From Fragilariopsis cylindrus CCMP1102 (lineage: Eukaryota > Bacillariophyta > Bacillariophyceae > Bacillariales > Bacillariaceae), in NCBI GenBank assembly GCA_900095095.1, contig FMBT01000315.1, positions 248,001 through 312,000 of the forward strand: a stretch of 64,000 nucleotides of DNA, in the 5' to 3' direction. The notes beneath the pieces were generated by a model. It did not search any database and was not told the DNA's origin. It worked only from the letters and a program-made list of their open reading frames with translations. The translations under genes were made by a program, and so were the position numbers. This document shows positions 51,480 through 61,616 of the stretch, one piece after another. How positions within the stretch are numbered: position 1 is the stretch's first letter; the number at the start of each line of letters is the position of its first letter.

Positions 51480-51636
51480 CAACGACTCAACGAGCAACAG
51501 CAACAGCAACGATACAGCAACGATACAGCAACGATACAGCAACGCAACATCAACCGCAACATCAACCGCATCTACAACCGCAACATCAACCGCAACATCA
51601 ACATCAACAGCAACATCAACAGCAACAACGCAACAA
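51480..51636 (+). repeat. CAACA/CAGCAA microrepeats in the leader
   Basis: Contains ACAGCAACGATACAGCAACG repeated three times followed by CAACATCAACCG-type units, ending two bases before the ATG at 51639. It is probably 5' leader sequence. Confidence 0.7.
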
Positions 51637-51638
51637 AG

Positions 51639-52859
51639 ATGCGGCGAATATTAAGGCTATTACTTCTACAATTGCTAACGGGATTATTCCTTTTTCAGCA
51701 TGAGATAAATAATGTTGTAGATGCTATACAAATCAAAACAACATCTGGTAGATTATCAATGTCACCTATTTCAATTCCCAGTACGACGAAGACGAAGACA
51801 AAGACCACCAACAAAGTGGTATCTGTATCACCGTTACAAGATTTTATTTCACGTCCGATTCATTGGCCTGATATTGTTCTTAGTTCAGATAGTGTGGAAG
51901 TAATTAAAAAACAGCAAAAACAATCATCATCAGCAAAGAAGAATACGTCATCATTTCTTCAAAGAATATTAACAGACAAATCGAATAATACCGAAGACAA
52001 AACGGATGATAGATTGACATCATCGACATCATCAAGCAGTAGTAGTAGTATATTACAAGTTGGTGACATTGTCAATGAATATTTTGCATTAAATCAATTA
52101 CAAGTACAATGGGAATGTATAAAAAATGAACCAAATCAATTAATTGTTAGTTCAATCAACGGATTAGATGGTATAGCAACAGACTGTATAATGAATTTTG
52201 AATTTTTTAATGACAACGACAATGCTGTTATTGACAATGACAAAGAATCAAGTACTGTTGTTCAATTAACTATGGAATATACACCGGCATCACCTATTGC
52301 TATAGTAGCAACACCCATATTAATTATTGATAATTGGATTGCATTAAATATATTATTACCAATAGCAATTGATACCAAACCATTAAATTCCTATCGAACA
52401 CTAATGGGAAATTTATATGGTATTGCTGGTATTGCACATTTATACGATATATTATTTGGTGGATCACAATTATTTATATCTGCTGGTGTATCACCATTTG
52501 AAAATTTATCATTCAATGGACAAATATATGCAATAGTATGGTGTATAATGGGACCAATTTCATATGGTCTTTCAAAAATATCAACATCAATAAATAATAA
52601 TGCTATCAACAACAACAACAATGATGACAGCAACAGTATTAGTAAGATACCAATAACAATTAATTTAGCTGATATAGGACTTATATTGTATGGAATTGTA
52701 GAGGTAGTAGGTGCAGCATTGATTAGTAGTAGTACAAGTACTACTACTACCATCAGTAGCAGTAGCGATGTTTTGTACAATGCATGTATTGTACAATTTA
52801 TTGTATTCGTTGCATGGGTATATAGTTATCAAAAACAACAACAACAACAACAACAGTAG
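51639..52859 (+). CDS. Secretory/plastid membrane protein with START-like (SRPBCC) domain
   Basis: Single exon, 406 residues. An N-terminal signal (RLLLLQLLTGLFLFQHEI) ends near VVDAIQI. Residues about 140-240 have an SRPBCC-like pattern (VGDIVNEYFALNQLQVQWECI, NQLIVSSINGLDGIATDCIMNFEF, VVQLTMEYTPASPIA), the type of fold found in START and polyketide-cyclase lipid binders. The rest is hydrophobic, with several probable membrane spans (ILIIDNWIALNILLPIA, LMGNLYGIAGIAHLYDILFG, YAIVWCIMGPISYGLS, ADIGLILYGIVEVVGAALIS, CIVQFIVFVAWVYSY) and a poly-Gln end. The combination looks like an uncharacterised algal family. A lipid or pigment ligand is plausible but unproven. The signal peptide lacks the usual Phe motif, so endomembrane or plastid targeting is open. 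Confidence 0.6.
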   Translation: MRRILRLLLLQLLTGLFLFQHEINNVVDAIQIKTTSGRLSMSPISIPSTTKTKTKTTNKVVSVSPLQDFISRPIHWPDIVLSSDSVEVIKKQQKQSSSAKKNTSSFLQRILTDKSNNTEDKTDDRLTSSTSSSSSSSILQVGDIVNEYFALNQLQVQWECIKNEPNQLIVSSINGLDGIATDCIMNFEFFNDNDNAVIDNDKESSTVVQLTMEYTPASPIAIVATPILIIDNWIALNILLPIAIDTKPLNSYRTLMGNLYGIAGIAHLYDILFGGSQLFISAGVSPFENLSFNGQIYAIVWCIMGPISYGLSKISTSINNNAINNNNNDDSNSISKIPITINLADIGLILYGIVEVVGAALISSSTSTTTTISSSSDVLYNACIVQFIVFVAWVYSYQKQQQQQQQ

Positions 52860-53005
52860 TAATAGTAACAGTAACAGTAGTAACTATATATATGGATACC
52901 AAATTATAGTCAATATTTTATAATACGTGTTACTTAACTTTATAGTTCTACATATTTCTTTTCTTTTTCTTACTTTACTCGCTCTACTACGACTAGTACA
53001 TATCA

Positions 53006-54112
53006 TTAAAGCATGATAGTGGAAAAGAAGAAGAAGAAGGTAACTGTAGTACCGTAGTAGTACAATGTTTTTGAGGACGTCGTTATTGCTGTAACTGCAT
53101 TACTAGCAGACTCAGACTCAGACGTATCATCTTCCGAACCAGTAAATGTAAAAGTAAAGTCCAATATGTTGTCCAATGAACCGATGCTTTCAGAGGAGGA
53201 TGATGATGATGATGAGGATGTTTCGTTCAAATTAAAACTATCATTATCATCATCATCCATGATTTCGTTGTTTGTTTTGTTATCATTACTGTCGTTCTCG
53301 TCGTCGTTGGGCATGTTATATATTACTCCTGATATTGATGCTGATGAGATTTTTGATCCTTTAATAATATCTATATCAGGATAATTTTCTAGTATCCATT
53401 CATTGCCATTCATTCGGTATACATTTTGATCGGGTACAGGATTTGGTATATACATTCCACCAGTAGTAGTCTTTCGTGTAGTTAGTATATCCATACCTTT
53501 CACAACTTTACCAAATGGAACAAATCCTTGATTATCTAAAAATGAATTATCTACATAATTGACAAAAATTTGGGTTGTTCTTGAATTTGGTGCCGATGTT
53601 TTTGCAAAGGTTACTGTACCAACTATATTTGATATTCCTGATTGTGTAGGATCATCGTCAATGCTCGTACTCCATTTTTCGGTTTCTTCTGGATTGGATG
53701 CAATACCCCATTGGATTATAAAATCAGGTATGACACGAAAAAATGCCGCACAATTATAATAATTATCTTTGACTAATGAATAAAATCGATCCGCACCAAT
53801 TGGTGCCCAGGTACGATTCACTAATATAGTTACCATTCCATTCTCGGCATTGTTGTCGGCATCATTGTTGTTGACATCGACATCATCGTTGACTGTTGTT
53901 GGCATTAAAAAATACCATAAATCTGGTGATACTTCATCTGCTTCAGGTGAAGGATTCGGTACATCATGTGGACCAGGATCACATGTACTTTTATCATAAT
54001 ATTCGACTACTTCTGCTGCTGCGGCTGATACTACTCCAGCAACGTTAAGTAGTAGTAGCAGAATGCTACCGACAGTAACGAAAGACGAAGCAATACTACC
54101 TGTTGATTTCAT
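53006..54112 (-). CDS. Cyclophilin-type peptidyl-prolyl cis-trans isomerase, secretory
   Basis: Single exon, 368 residues. A signal peptide (SILLLLLNVAGVVSAAAAE) precedes the cyclophilin domain at about residues 68-220. Active-site landmarks are present: AAFFRVIPDFIIQWGIAS (equivalent to FHRVIxxFMxQGG; Arg, Phe and Gln retained), NIVGTVTFAKTSAPNSRTTQIFVNY, SFLDNQGFVPFGKVVKGMDIL. Next comes an acidic Ser/Asn-rich tail and a final hydrophobic stretch (YYYGTTVTFFFFFSTIML), suggesting a membrane or GPI anchor. It would catalyse proline isomerisation in the secretory pathway or at the cell surface. The FFRVxP variant occurs in a set of diatom and oomycete cyclophilins, from memory. The gene diverges from the RNB gene. 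Confidence 0.85.
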   Translation of the reverse strand: MKSTGSIASSFVTVGSILLLLLNVAGVVSAAAAEVVEYYDKSTCDPGPHDVPNPSPEADEVSPDLWYFLMPTTVNDDVDVNNNDADNNAENGMVTILVNRTWAPIGADRFYSLVKDNYYNCAAFFRVIPDFIIQWGIASNPEETEKWSTSIDDDPTQSGISNIVGTVTFAKTSAPNSRTTQIFVNYVDNSFLDNQGFVPFGKVVKGMDILTTRKTTTGGMYIPNPVPDQNVYRMNGNEWILENYPDIDIIKGSKISSASISGVIYNMPNDDENDSNDNKTNNEIMDDDDNDSFNLNETSSSSSSSSSESIGSLDNILDFTFTFTGSEDDTSESESASNAVTAITTSSKTLYYYGTTVTFFFFFSTIML

Positions 54113-54942
54113 TTTATTGATGATTGATTGATTGACTTTTAATTTCTGATTCTATCCTGGGGATGATATCTATTTGTTTTATTTGCGTTTCGTTTTTTTT
54201 TGAAGACATATATTTGCTTAGCGTATTGTTACACAAGATCGTTTTGCTTTGCTTTGCTTTGTTACCGCGATAGAACGCACAGCATGCATAGTAAGAATAC
54301 ACCGAGGACACGTTTTTTGTACTGTAATTTCGTTTATGACGGGCACATGCCGACTTCTTCCGCTTTTTATTGACATGTGACATAAAAGTTATTCCATACA
54401 GTACACCGGTACTAGTACTCACGATAAAATTAACAAAGATCGCGATCTTTGCTTGTTCGTCTCATATCCTGATACACGAACTATAATGGGGGTGACTTGA
54501 TTATAATACAGGGGGGAATTTAAAAAAGGGAAAAAAAGAAGTTCGAAAGAAAAATTCTGGAGGAACTAACTTAGTTCTATGATGTATATCATGCGCGCGC
54601 ACATTTAATTTCTTGAACTGCTCTCTCGGCCATTCCATTATAAAAAAGATATTGAACCTTTTCGAATTTACTTGTACACATCATTCATTCAGCCATCACA
54701 GTGTTGAACAGAAAGAAAACAAACATCACTTCTTTTGTTTCTCATCCATCCTAAATGCCGGTACCGTACAAAGAAGCAAGTACTGTAAAGGCGTTGGGGT
54801 TAGTTGTGCTCAGATCAGACCGAAAGATAGATCAGTTACCGTAGTCTAGCTAGTAGGCAGTGGTACGTACGGTCAACTGTTTATTTTTTATTTGATCTGA
54901 ACAAACATCAGGCCAGATAGAGAAAAGAAGGAGAAGAAGAAG
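54113..54942. other. Divergent promoter region (cyclophilin / RNB gene)
   Basis: Contains (TTTGC)n near 54241-54260, (CG/GC)n near 54594-54600, and a TGCCGGTACCGTAC cluster at 54757-54770 with ACTGTAAAGG nearby. The ORF at 54613-54849 is unsupported. Confidence 0.5.
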
Positions 54943-57900
54943 ATGATGATGACGGCGACGACGACAAAATGCAATTCCAATAATAACATAGAAGAGACAC
55001 TAGTAAGGACACAATCACAGCGTACTAGTGTCGGGAGTAGTAGTAGAAGAAGAAGTAGAAGAAGAAGACAACAAAGATATTCACAGATACAATTATTCGT
55101 TGCCATTATATACGGAGTATTCCTTTTCGTTGTTGTCCTAGTCGAGCAGCAAGAAGTAACAACAACAGTCTCCGCATTCAATGTATTATCTCCGACAATA
55201 ACGAAAAAGACACAGTCCGTCGCGAGTAGAAGAGCACTCTCAATTCGACGATCTCGATCGTCGTCATCATATTTGTTTCTAAGTAACATCGTTGCTGATA
55301 GTGTGACTGATACTAATACCGATACTAATACTACAGAAAAAGAATTTGAAGAACGACCACCACCAACATCCATTGAACAATGTTTACGATGGTATCAGTA
55401 TTCACAACGAATACTAAAATTAGTATTCAATGAAAAAACTGGTAAATTTATAGGTGAAGAACGGAATCGAAATTGTTATTTAGTAGATAATGATAATGAA
55501 AATAATGGATGTGGTGGAATTTTTGCTGAAGTACAAGATGATGGTACATCGAAAATATGTCGTATAATTGGATTAAGAACTAATAATGAAAGTAGTGATG
55601 ATGATACTGACAAGATGAAAAAGAAGAAGAAGAAAAAAAGCAATGATGATGATGATGACAACAACAATAAGATGCGTCCACCACGATTAATAATACAATT
55701 TGTGAATGATAATGATAATGATACAAAAGTCATTGATGTTGGACAAATAACAACTGTATGGAAATTATCAACAAAATCATTAAAAGAGAATCAAAGTAGT
55801 CAAAATCGTCATAATCAAGATAGAATACGTGAAAAAGTGGAACGTAATCTTCCAATAGATCATGTTGAAACAATATTAGAAAGAAAATATAAATATCATG
55901 TGAGTAGAGGTAGAAATGTGCACATTGGTACAAATAAACAACAAGGTGCCTTAACTAAAAAACAAATTGATATGATCAGTGTTGCAAGTTCAATAGGTAG
56001 TTCTTCAGTCGACGATATTTTTGAACAAACCGATGAATTACGATCCATTATTGATCGTATATTAAAACAATGTTTACGTTGTGGATCTAAATATACAAGA
56101 TTATTAGATTCCTATTTGTTGGAAGATGAAATGTTTTATGATAAAGTAGAAGGTACAATAATAAATGATTATTCTGGTAATAACGTTCAAAATAACGGTA
56201 AAAAAACTGGTCAGGGGTCGTCAGCACGTGGTGGTTATGTTAGTAGTAAACCAACATCATTATATGATCGATTAACACTTTGTGCAACAGTATTAGCAGA
56301 AGATACAATATCCAATGGTCGTTTTAAACGTATGCCATGTATGTGGTTACCACCATCAACAACTCCTGAAACAATAGTAGACGAAGCACTATCAGATACA
56401 ATTGATGTTACTATTATTAATGGTGGATGGATTGTGGTGGATGAAAGTGTACGAGCTGCAGTACAAGGTAGACAATTTGCAAAAAATGCATTAGCAAATG
56501 GTGGCAAATTTGATCGTGGTTCCAATGATGAACGTATACTGTGTCGATTAGAATCATTAGCATGTGGTGAACGTCTAAAACAACAAGAAAAATGGAATAA
56601 AAATAAAGTTGATGGTGGTATTGGTGGATTAAAATTAGAAGTGGATGTACGTACAACATTAGAAGTGATGGCATTACCATTCACATCAGAAGGTGCACAA
56701 ACAGCATTAATTCGAATGGGTCGATGGACGAATACAACTGGTGTTGATATAATTGAAAATAATAACAATATTGAAAATAATAATAATTATGATTCTAATT
56801 ATGAGCGTTGGTCATCGTCAGTATTAGAAGCATCTAAATGGTATAATAAAATGGATATCCTTCGACGTGAAAAGATGAAACTAAAAATTCTTGATATGAG
56901 GAAAAAGGATCAACAAAAACAACAGAAAGACAGCAATAATAATGATATAAGCAAAAAGAAAAAAGCATCATTGTTAATAGAAAGACGCATTGATTTAACT
57001 GCATTACCATGTATTTGTGTTGATGCTTCTGCTACACGTTTTCGTGATGATGCATTTGGTATTCGAACACGATCATCAACAGGACGGAAAGTTCATAAGG
57101 ATGCAAGATTTGAAATTTTAGTTCATATTGCGGATGTTTCTGATATTTATGCATCTGATCCGTATGTTATAGGTACACCTTATGCTGGCAATAATCCAGC
57201 AGTAGTAGTAGCAGGAGCAGAAGAGAAGGATCAGCAGGATAACAACGACAACGACGACGAAGAGGATAGTCAATCAACAAAGAAGAAACAACAACAGCAG
57301 CAGCAACCACCAAAAATATATGTCGAACAGCAAAGGAAGTACCTACAGGAATTAGAACAGGCAGCATGTAGTCGGATTAGAAGTAAATATGATTTACCAT
57401 TGGGTCCACTGCATTTGTTACCAACAACAGTATTACAATCATTATCGTTAGATGTATACAAGCATGATTGGACTAGTGATCCGGATACATGGCCTACGTC
57501 TTGGCAAACAATAACCGAGGATATTGGATCCGTTAATCGATGTGTTACCATATGGGTGTACATTGATGAAACAAATGGGCGTTTACTTGATATGGGTATG
57601 GAAAGAAGTATCATTTCACGTCCATTAGCATTAACCTTTGAACATGCAACAAAAATATTAGATATGCCAGAAGAGCAACAGAAAAATCTTCCACCATTAT
57701 TGGCCAAATCAAGGGCGTTACTAACTGCGGTGGAAAAAAATATTCGAATATGGGAAGATGCTCGTATTGCAAATGATGACTCAACTCGTGCTCGGGAGGA
57801 AAAATTACGTGCGAAAGAATTTGTATCGAAACAAGTTTTTTCCAATAGGCAGTATAATAATAATAATAATAATCGTGGTGGTCGTGGGAAAAATAAAAAA

Positions 57901-58688
57901 AGAGATGATGGCCGTGATGGTAGCTTTAATCGAAGTCGTGGCCATAATTTAGTTGATTCAACATTAGTTCTTTATGAGAATGCATTTCGAATGATGCGTT
58001 CGAAGCGCCATGTAATGATCCCAATCCACTATACTGGTCAGGTCCAGGATGCAGTACGTAAAAATTTAAAATAAACGGCCTTCCGACAGAAAAAGTACAA
58101 CATAAAGCGAATTCCGTTGTTTTGTCATTATTATTTGTACATCCATCGTTCTGGCCTTCTCACTCACTGTATAACGTTTCGTTCTCTGTCATTTCTCGTT
58201 CAATTTTCTCTGTCGATTCTATAATTACACAACAGGGTGGTATTCGTTCAGCATCAGCCCCATTACGAACGTACCTACATGGACTTGCACAGCAGCAGGG
58301 TCTTGCTACCCTATGTAACTACGGCGGTCCTCCGATGACCAATGAGGAATGTAAAGAAGTTGGTAAGAAGGTCATGACATCGTTCAATCTGAAAAATAAT
58401 CATGGTGATGCAACGAGCGGTGGTGAAAAGGCTGTGTCGTGGCGACAAATGAAGGCGGTCCAATCTCTCAAGGCACACCTTGGGAAGTACAAGACCAAAA
58501 ATCGCATAGTACCAGCCATAAGTACTGGTTCAAATAGTGAAGTTGTCATACAGGGAGTCGGTGCTCTTGCTTTATGTAAAGAAATACCGGGAACTATTAA
58601 GACAGGTGTAAAGGTAATGGTAGAAATTTTAGAAGTTGATGAAAAGAGAGGGAAAGTCGTAGTGGCGCTACATAGTAACGACGACTGA
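54943..58688 (+). CDS. Plastid RNB-domain exoribonuclease (RNase II/R family)
   Basis: Exons 54943-58053 and 58236-58688, joined in phase 0 over a 182-bp GTACGT...AACAG intron (junction VQDA|GGIRSASAPLRTY), give about 1,187 residues. An N-terminal hydrophobic segment followed by VSAFNVLSP is the diatom plastid-import motif. The RNB domain begins with LTALPCICVDASATRFRDDAFGI near residue 687 and has FEILVHIADVSDIYASDPY, LLPTTVLQSLSLDVYKHDW, MIPIHYTGQ, and the C-terminal signature SASAPLRTYLHG that replaces the usual TSPIRRYxDL. A C-terminal S1-like end (VVIQGVGALALCKE..KVMVEILEVDEKRGKVVVAL) follows. In plastids the family trims 3' ends of rRNA and mRNA. Two active-site positions differ from canonical RNase II (see findings). 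Long Asp/Gln/Asn inserts split the domain. Function call is strong; full activity is uncertain. Confidence 0.88.
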
Positions 58689-59220
58689 TAGTATACCTCT
58701 TATGGACACTTCAAAAAATTAGTTCAAATGCGATAGTAAACAAAAATGTTCCGTAATAAGACTGAATTTATTTATCTGCTGTAACTCTATATGCATCAAC
58801 AAGACATATTAGTTTATTCGATTCGATCACAAGCACGCTTTATTTTTGCGTGCGACTTTGCACTGCGATATACTTCTACTGTTGGCGGTGGCATGCTAGG
58901 TCTCTCGAAATTGGTTCCACATCACATTTTCCATCAAATCATTTAAATGTTCTTCAATATCACAATGTTCTCTATATTCCGAGTGTATTAATTTATGCGC
59001 TTCTGTAAAGGTATTGGAAACTTCTCTTTTATTTGCTGAATCCAGATAAGTTCTTTATGAAAGATCTTCATAAAGTTTTGACATTGCTTTAGATACATAT
59101 TTTGGCGTTTTCTGGATAGGTGTTTGCGCTGTTTTTAATGGTGTGCTAAAACAAGAGACACCAATTTAATTTAATTTCGTGTCATTCGATTCATTGAGAA
59201 GCAAGTAAATTTATATGTAA
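58689..59220. other. Intergenic region with a duplicated gene fragment
   Basis: Apart from the fragment annotated at 59040-59160 nothing clear is seen. On the minus strand a frame of about 60 residues (SANKREVSNTFTEAHKLIH..EEHLNDLMENVMWNQF) at about 58905-59045 looks protein-like and lies just downstream of the fragment. Confidence 0.35.
58905..59160 (-). pseudogene. Partial duplicate (pseudo-exon) of the neighbouring hypothetical gene
   Basis: On the minus strand 59150-59075 encodes TPLKTAQTPIQKTPKYVSKA and MSKLYEDLS, which matches KPLKTAQTPIQKAPEYVSTA and ISKLDDDLD of the gene at 59221-60288. It is followed by a TAA and then, in another frame, by the protein-like stretch ANKREVSNTFTEAHKLIH..LNDLMENVMWNQFRE. 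The sequence just upstream (TGTCTCTTGTTTTAG at about 59152-59166, minus strand) looks like a splice acceptor. It may be a duplicated or alternative 3' exon, now broken, or the true 3' exon of an older gene. Confidence 0.4.
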
Positions 59221-60288
59221 CTAAATATCGATTGCAATGATATAACCATTTTTTGCAGCGTGATCAAATTTTTGTTTTACCAGATGTTCACATGTTACCG
59301 TAGCTCCAATTGCAATTTCTTCTTCTTCTTCTTCGTCATCATCATTATCGTCATTATTATTGTTATTAGAATTAGCATTACGTTGATAATCAAATGCAAA
59401 GTTATCGTATGTATTTCTTGAAGTATTTCGTGCAAGATCAAGATCGTCATCAAGTTTTGATATTGCTGTAGATACATATTCTGGCGCTTTCTGAATAGGT
59501 GTTTGCGCTGTCTTTAATGGTTTGCTATGTTTGTTACGTTTCGAAGCTGAACTATTTTGCAGTAATGAAGAACTATTGGGTCCTCTTGCTGATGCTCTTG
59601 TTGCTGCTGTTGTCGGTTGGCTGCTGCTTGTTCTTTTTAATATTGACGACTGAGGTAGCATAACATGATTGAGTGAGCACCGGTCCATATCGAATGCATA
59701 ATAGAAATGATCCATTATTTTACTACCAGCGAATGATGGTGCATTACACTTCAAAAGTAAGTCAAAGTATTGTAATGTTTGTGAATTGTCTAATCTTGAT
59801 GTTGATATACCTGCTAGATCTCGACACCAACCATTCCTTCTTTTACTTCCTTCTCGTATAACAAAATCATAAAATGGACCCACGCCGTTGTTTGATATTT
59901 TCCATCCTATTGATTCTCCCACAATATTCCAAAATTTTGTCGTATCATCCTTTGGAAAAGTTTCTGGGAGTGCATACGATGGTATGTAAGAATGATTTTG
60001 TGCATCTGCTGATGGGAAGAATGGGGATGGTATGACAGCATTGTACGAATCTATAGCAGTCGTAGAATAAGATCCTCGTACTATTTGTGACTGTGGTAAT
60101 TGTGGTGGTACAAAATGTTGTTGGTATTGTGGTTGAAAATATTGTTCGTACTGTTGATAATACTGATAATGATGATTTTGATAATAATAATAATAATGTG
60201 GTCGACAACTACTGTATGATGGAATGTGTGGATGTCGTTGTTCGATATTTCCAAACAGAGGAGGTATGTTCGGATTGTGATTTTCCAT
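59221..60288 (-). CDS. Hypothetical Tyr/His/Gln-rich protein
   Basis: Single exon, 355 residues. The N-terminus is rich in His, Tyr, Gln and Pro (PHYYYYYQNHHYQYYQQYEQYFQ), a prion-like or phase-separating composition. The middle has an ordinary block: TTKFWNIVGESIGWKISNNG, FYDFVIREGSKRRNGWCRDL, LQYFDLLLKCNAPSFAGS. It resembles no family known to me. The C-terminal part is Asn/Asp/Glu-rich and ends TCEHLVKQKFDHAAKNGYIIAIDI. No signal peptide or membrane span. A partial duplicate of the KPLKTAQTPIQK segment lies just downstream. Function unknown. Confidence 0.6.
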   Translation of the reverse strand: MENHNPNIPPLFGNIEQRHPHIPSYSSCRPHYYYYYQNHHYQYYQQYEQYFQPQYQQHFVPPQLPQSQIVRGSYSTTAIDSYNAVIPSPFFPSADAQNHSYIPSYALPETFPKDDTTKFWNIVGESIGWKISNNGVGPFYDFVIREGSKRRNGWCRDLAGISTSRLDNSQTLQYFDLLLKCNAPSFAGSKIMDHFYYAFDMDRCSLNHVMLPQSSILKRTSSSQPTTAATRASARGPNSSSLLQNSSASKRNKHSKPLKTAQTPIQKAPEYVSTAISKLDDDLDLARNTSRNTYDNFAFDYQRNANSNNNNNDDNDDDEEEEEEIAIGATVTCEHLVKQKFDHAAKNGYIIAIDI

Positions 60289-60903
60289 AGTCTTACTAGT
60301 ACTTAAATGATTTTTGGGTTGATCGTTGATAGGTAAAAGTAGCGATAATTAAGTAGGAATAATTACAGCTATATATTGTGGTGTTTTTGTTCCTATTTTT
60401 GTTTCGGATGATATACCAATACTCTATACCTGGTATTAGTCTGTTTTTGTGAAGTAGGACTGAAATGTGAAGAAACATTATAATTACAGTATGTTGTATT
60501 TTCCAACAAATTTTGTGACAGGATTGCACGATTTCAAATATTGTGTACCTTCATGCAACTCTTAAAAAAGTCATATAAATAACGGTATCCAATAATAAAC
60601 CTTGAAACGAGCGCGTCGAGTTAAAAATAACGCTGAATCACGAATTCAAAAATGATACAAATAATAAAAATAAAAACAATAAAAATTAAATCAAGAATCC
60701 ATTTTATCGTTCAGCGCTTGCTTACTGTACTGTATGCTCAGGTAACCGTAATGTACAGTACGGATCGGTACAATAACACATATCCATATTTCAAAAGGCT
60801 ACAAAAACGGATGCGACAAGGACGAGGAAGAGGACAAGGACAAGGACTAAATTGAATTCGACCATCTATACGTATAGTGGTGATGTGAGTGAGTGTAGTG
60901 AGC
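60289..60903. other. Divergent intergenic region with GTAC clusters
   Basis: Upstream of both the hypothetical (-) and sulfotransferase (+) genes. A run of GTAC/GGTA motifs at 60721-60775 (CTTACTGTACTGTATG, ATGTACAGTACGGATCGGTAC) and a CAAGGACGAGGAAGAGGACA repeat near 60818-60846 are the only structure. No gene is supported. Confidence 0.45.
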
Positions 60904-61585
60904 ATGACGATGATGACAACACAAACGCGACGTCGACAACGAATACTACGAGGAGCTGTGGGTAGTAGTAGTAGTAGCTGTTGTAGCAATACCAAGTCAT
61001 CAACGTTGATATCGTCGTTATGTACTATAAGATCATTTTTTATGATTGGTCTTATTGGATTTTTTCTATTACAAATATTCACATTTGTAATTCTTGATGG
61101 ATTATCAACATCAACAACAATAGGAAGGAATATGATGGAATCAAAGTCAAAGTCAACAATAACGACAGTGATAGTTACAAGTGGGAAGAAGACCAGGGAT
61201 GATGATGATGAAAACAACCTACTAGAAATAGATGAAAACGAAAATGAAAACGAAGTAGAAAAACCAATAGTAATCATTGGTGGATCGGATGGAAGTGGTA
61301 CACGTGCTATTGTTGAATTGTTACGTGAATTAGGGACTATTATTATTTCGGATGATCCACAAACATTTGATGTCCATGCTTCGGAATTATCTAATGGTTG
61401 GCCCGGATTAATTCAACGTGTCTATAATTCAATATCAACGGATGTTAGTACTAGTGGTACAATATTTTCATCATCGTCATCGTCCTCATCGTCATCGTCG
61501 TCGTCCTCAAATAATAGTATCAGTAATAGTAATAATACTTCTGTTTTACTGAACAATTATGATTGGCCACCACCACCACCAACTC

Positions 61586-61616
<31 letters not shown>

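Larger units (their letters stand above)
48403..51638. other. 3.2-kb gene-free region with simple and tandem repeats
   Basis: No supported gene. It contains (GACT)n at 49244-49290, the second copy of the G/C-run repeat at 49390-49550, a poly-C run near 49539-49548, two ~190-bp tandem duplications at about 50380-51010, a 31-bp triplicate at 51048-51140 and CAACA/CAGCAA microrepeats at 51480-51636. The 73-residue ORF at 50246-50467 overlaps the duplicated segment and is not protein-like. The right end is the promoter and leader of the gene at 51639. Confidence 0.5.

Noticed and set aside
60087-60290. Plus-strand ORF antisense to the Tyr/His/Gln-rich gene
   Set aside because: Asn/Asp/Val repeats are the antisense of Tyr/Gln/His codons in the minus-strand gene; it has no independent support.
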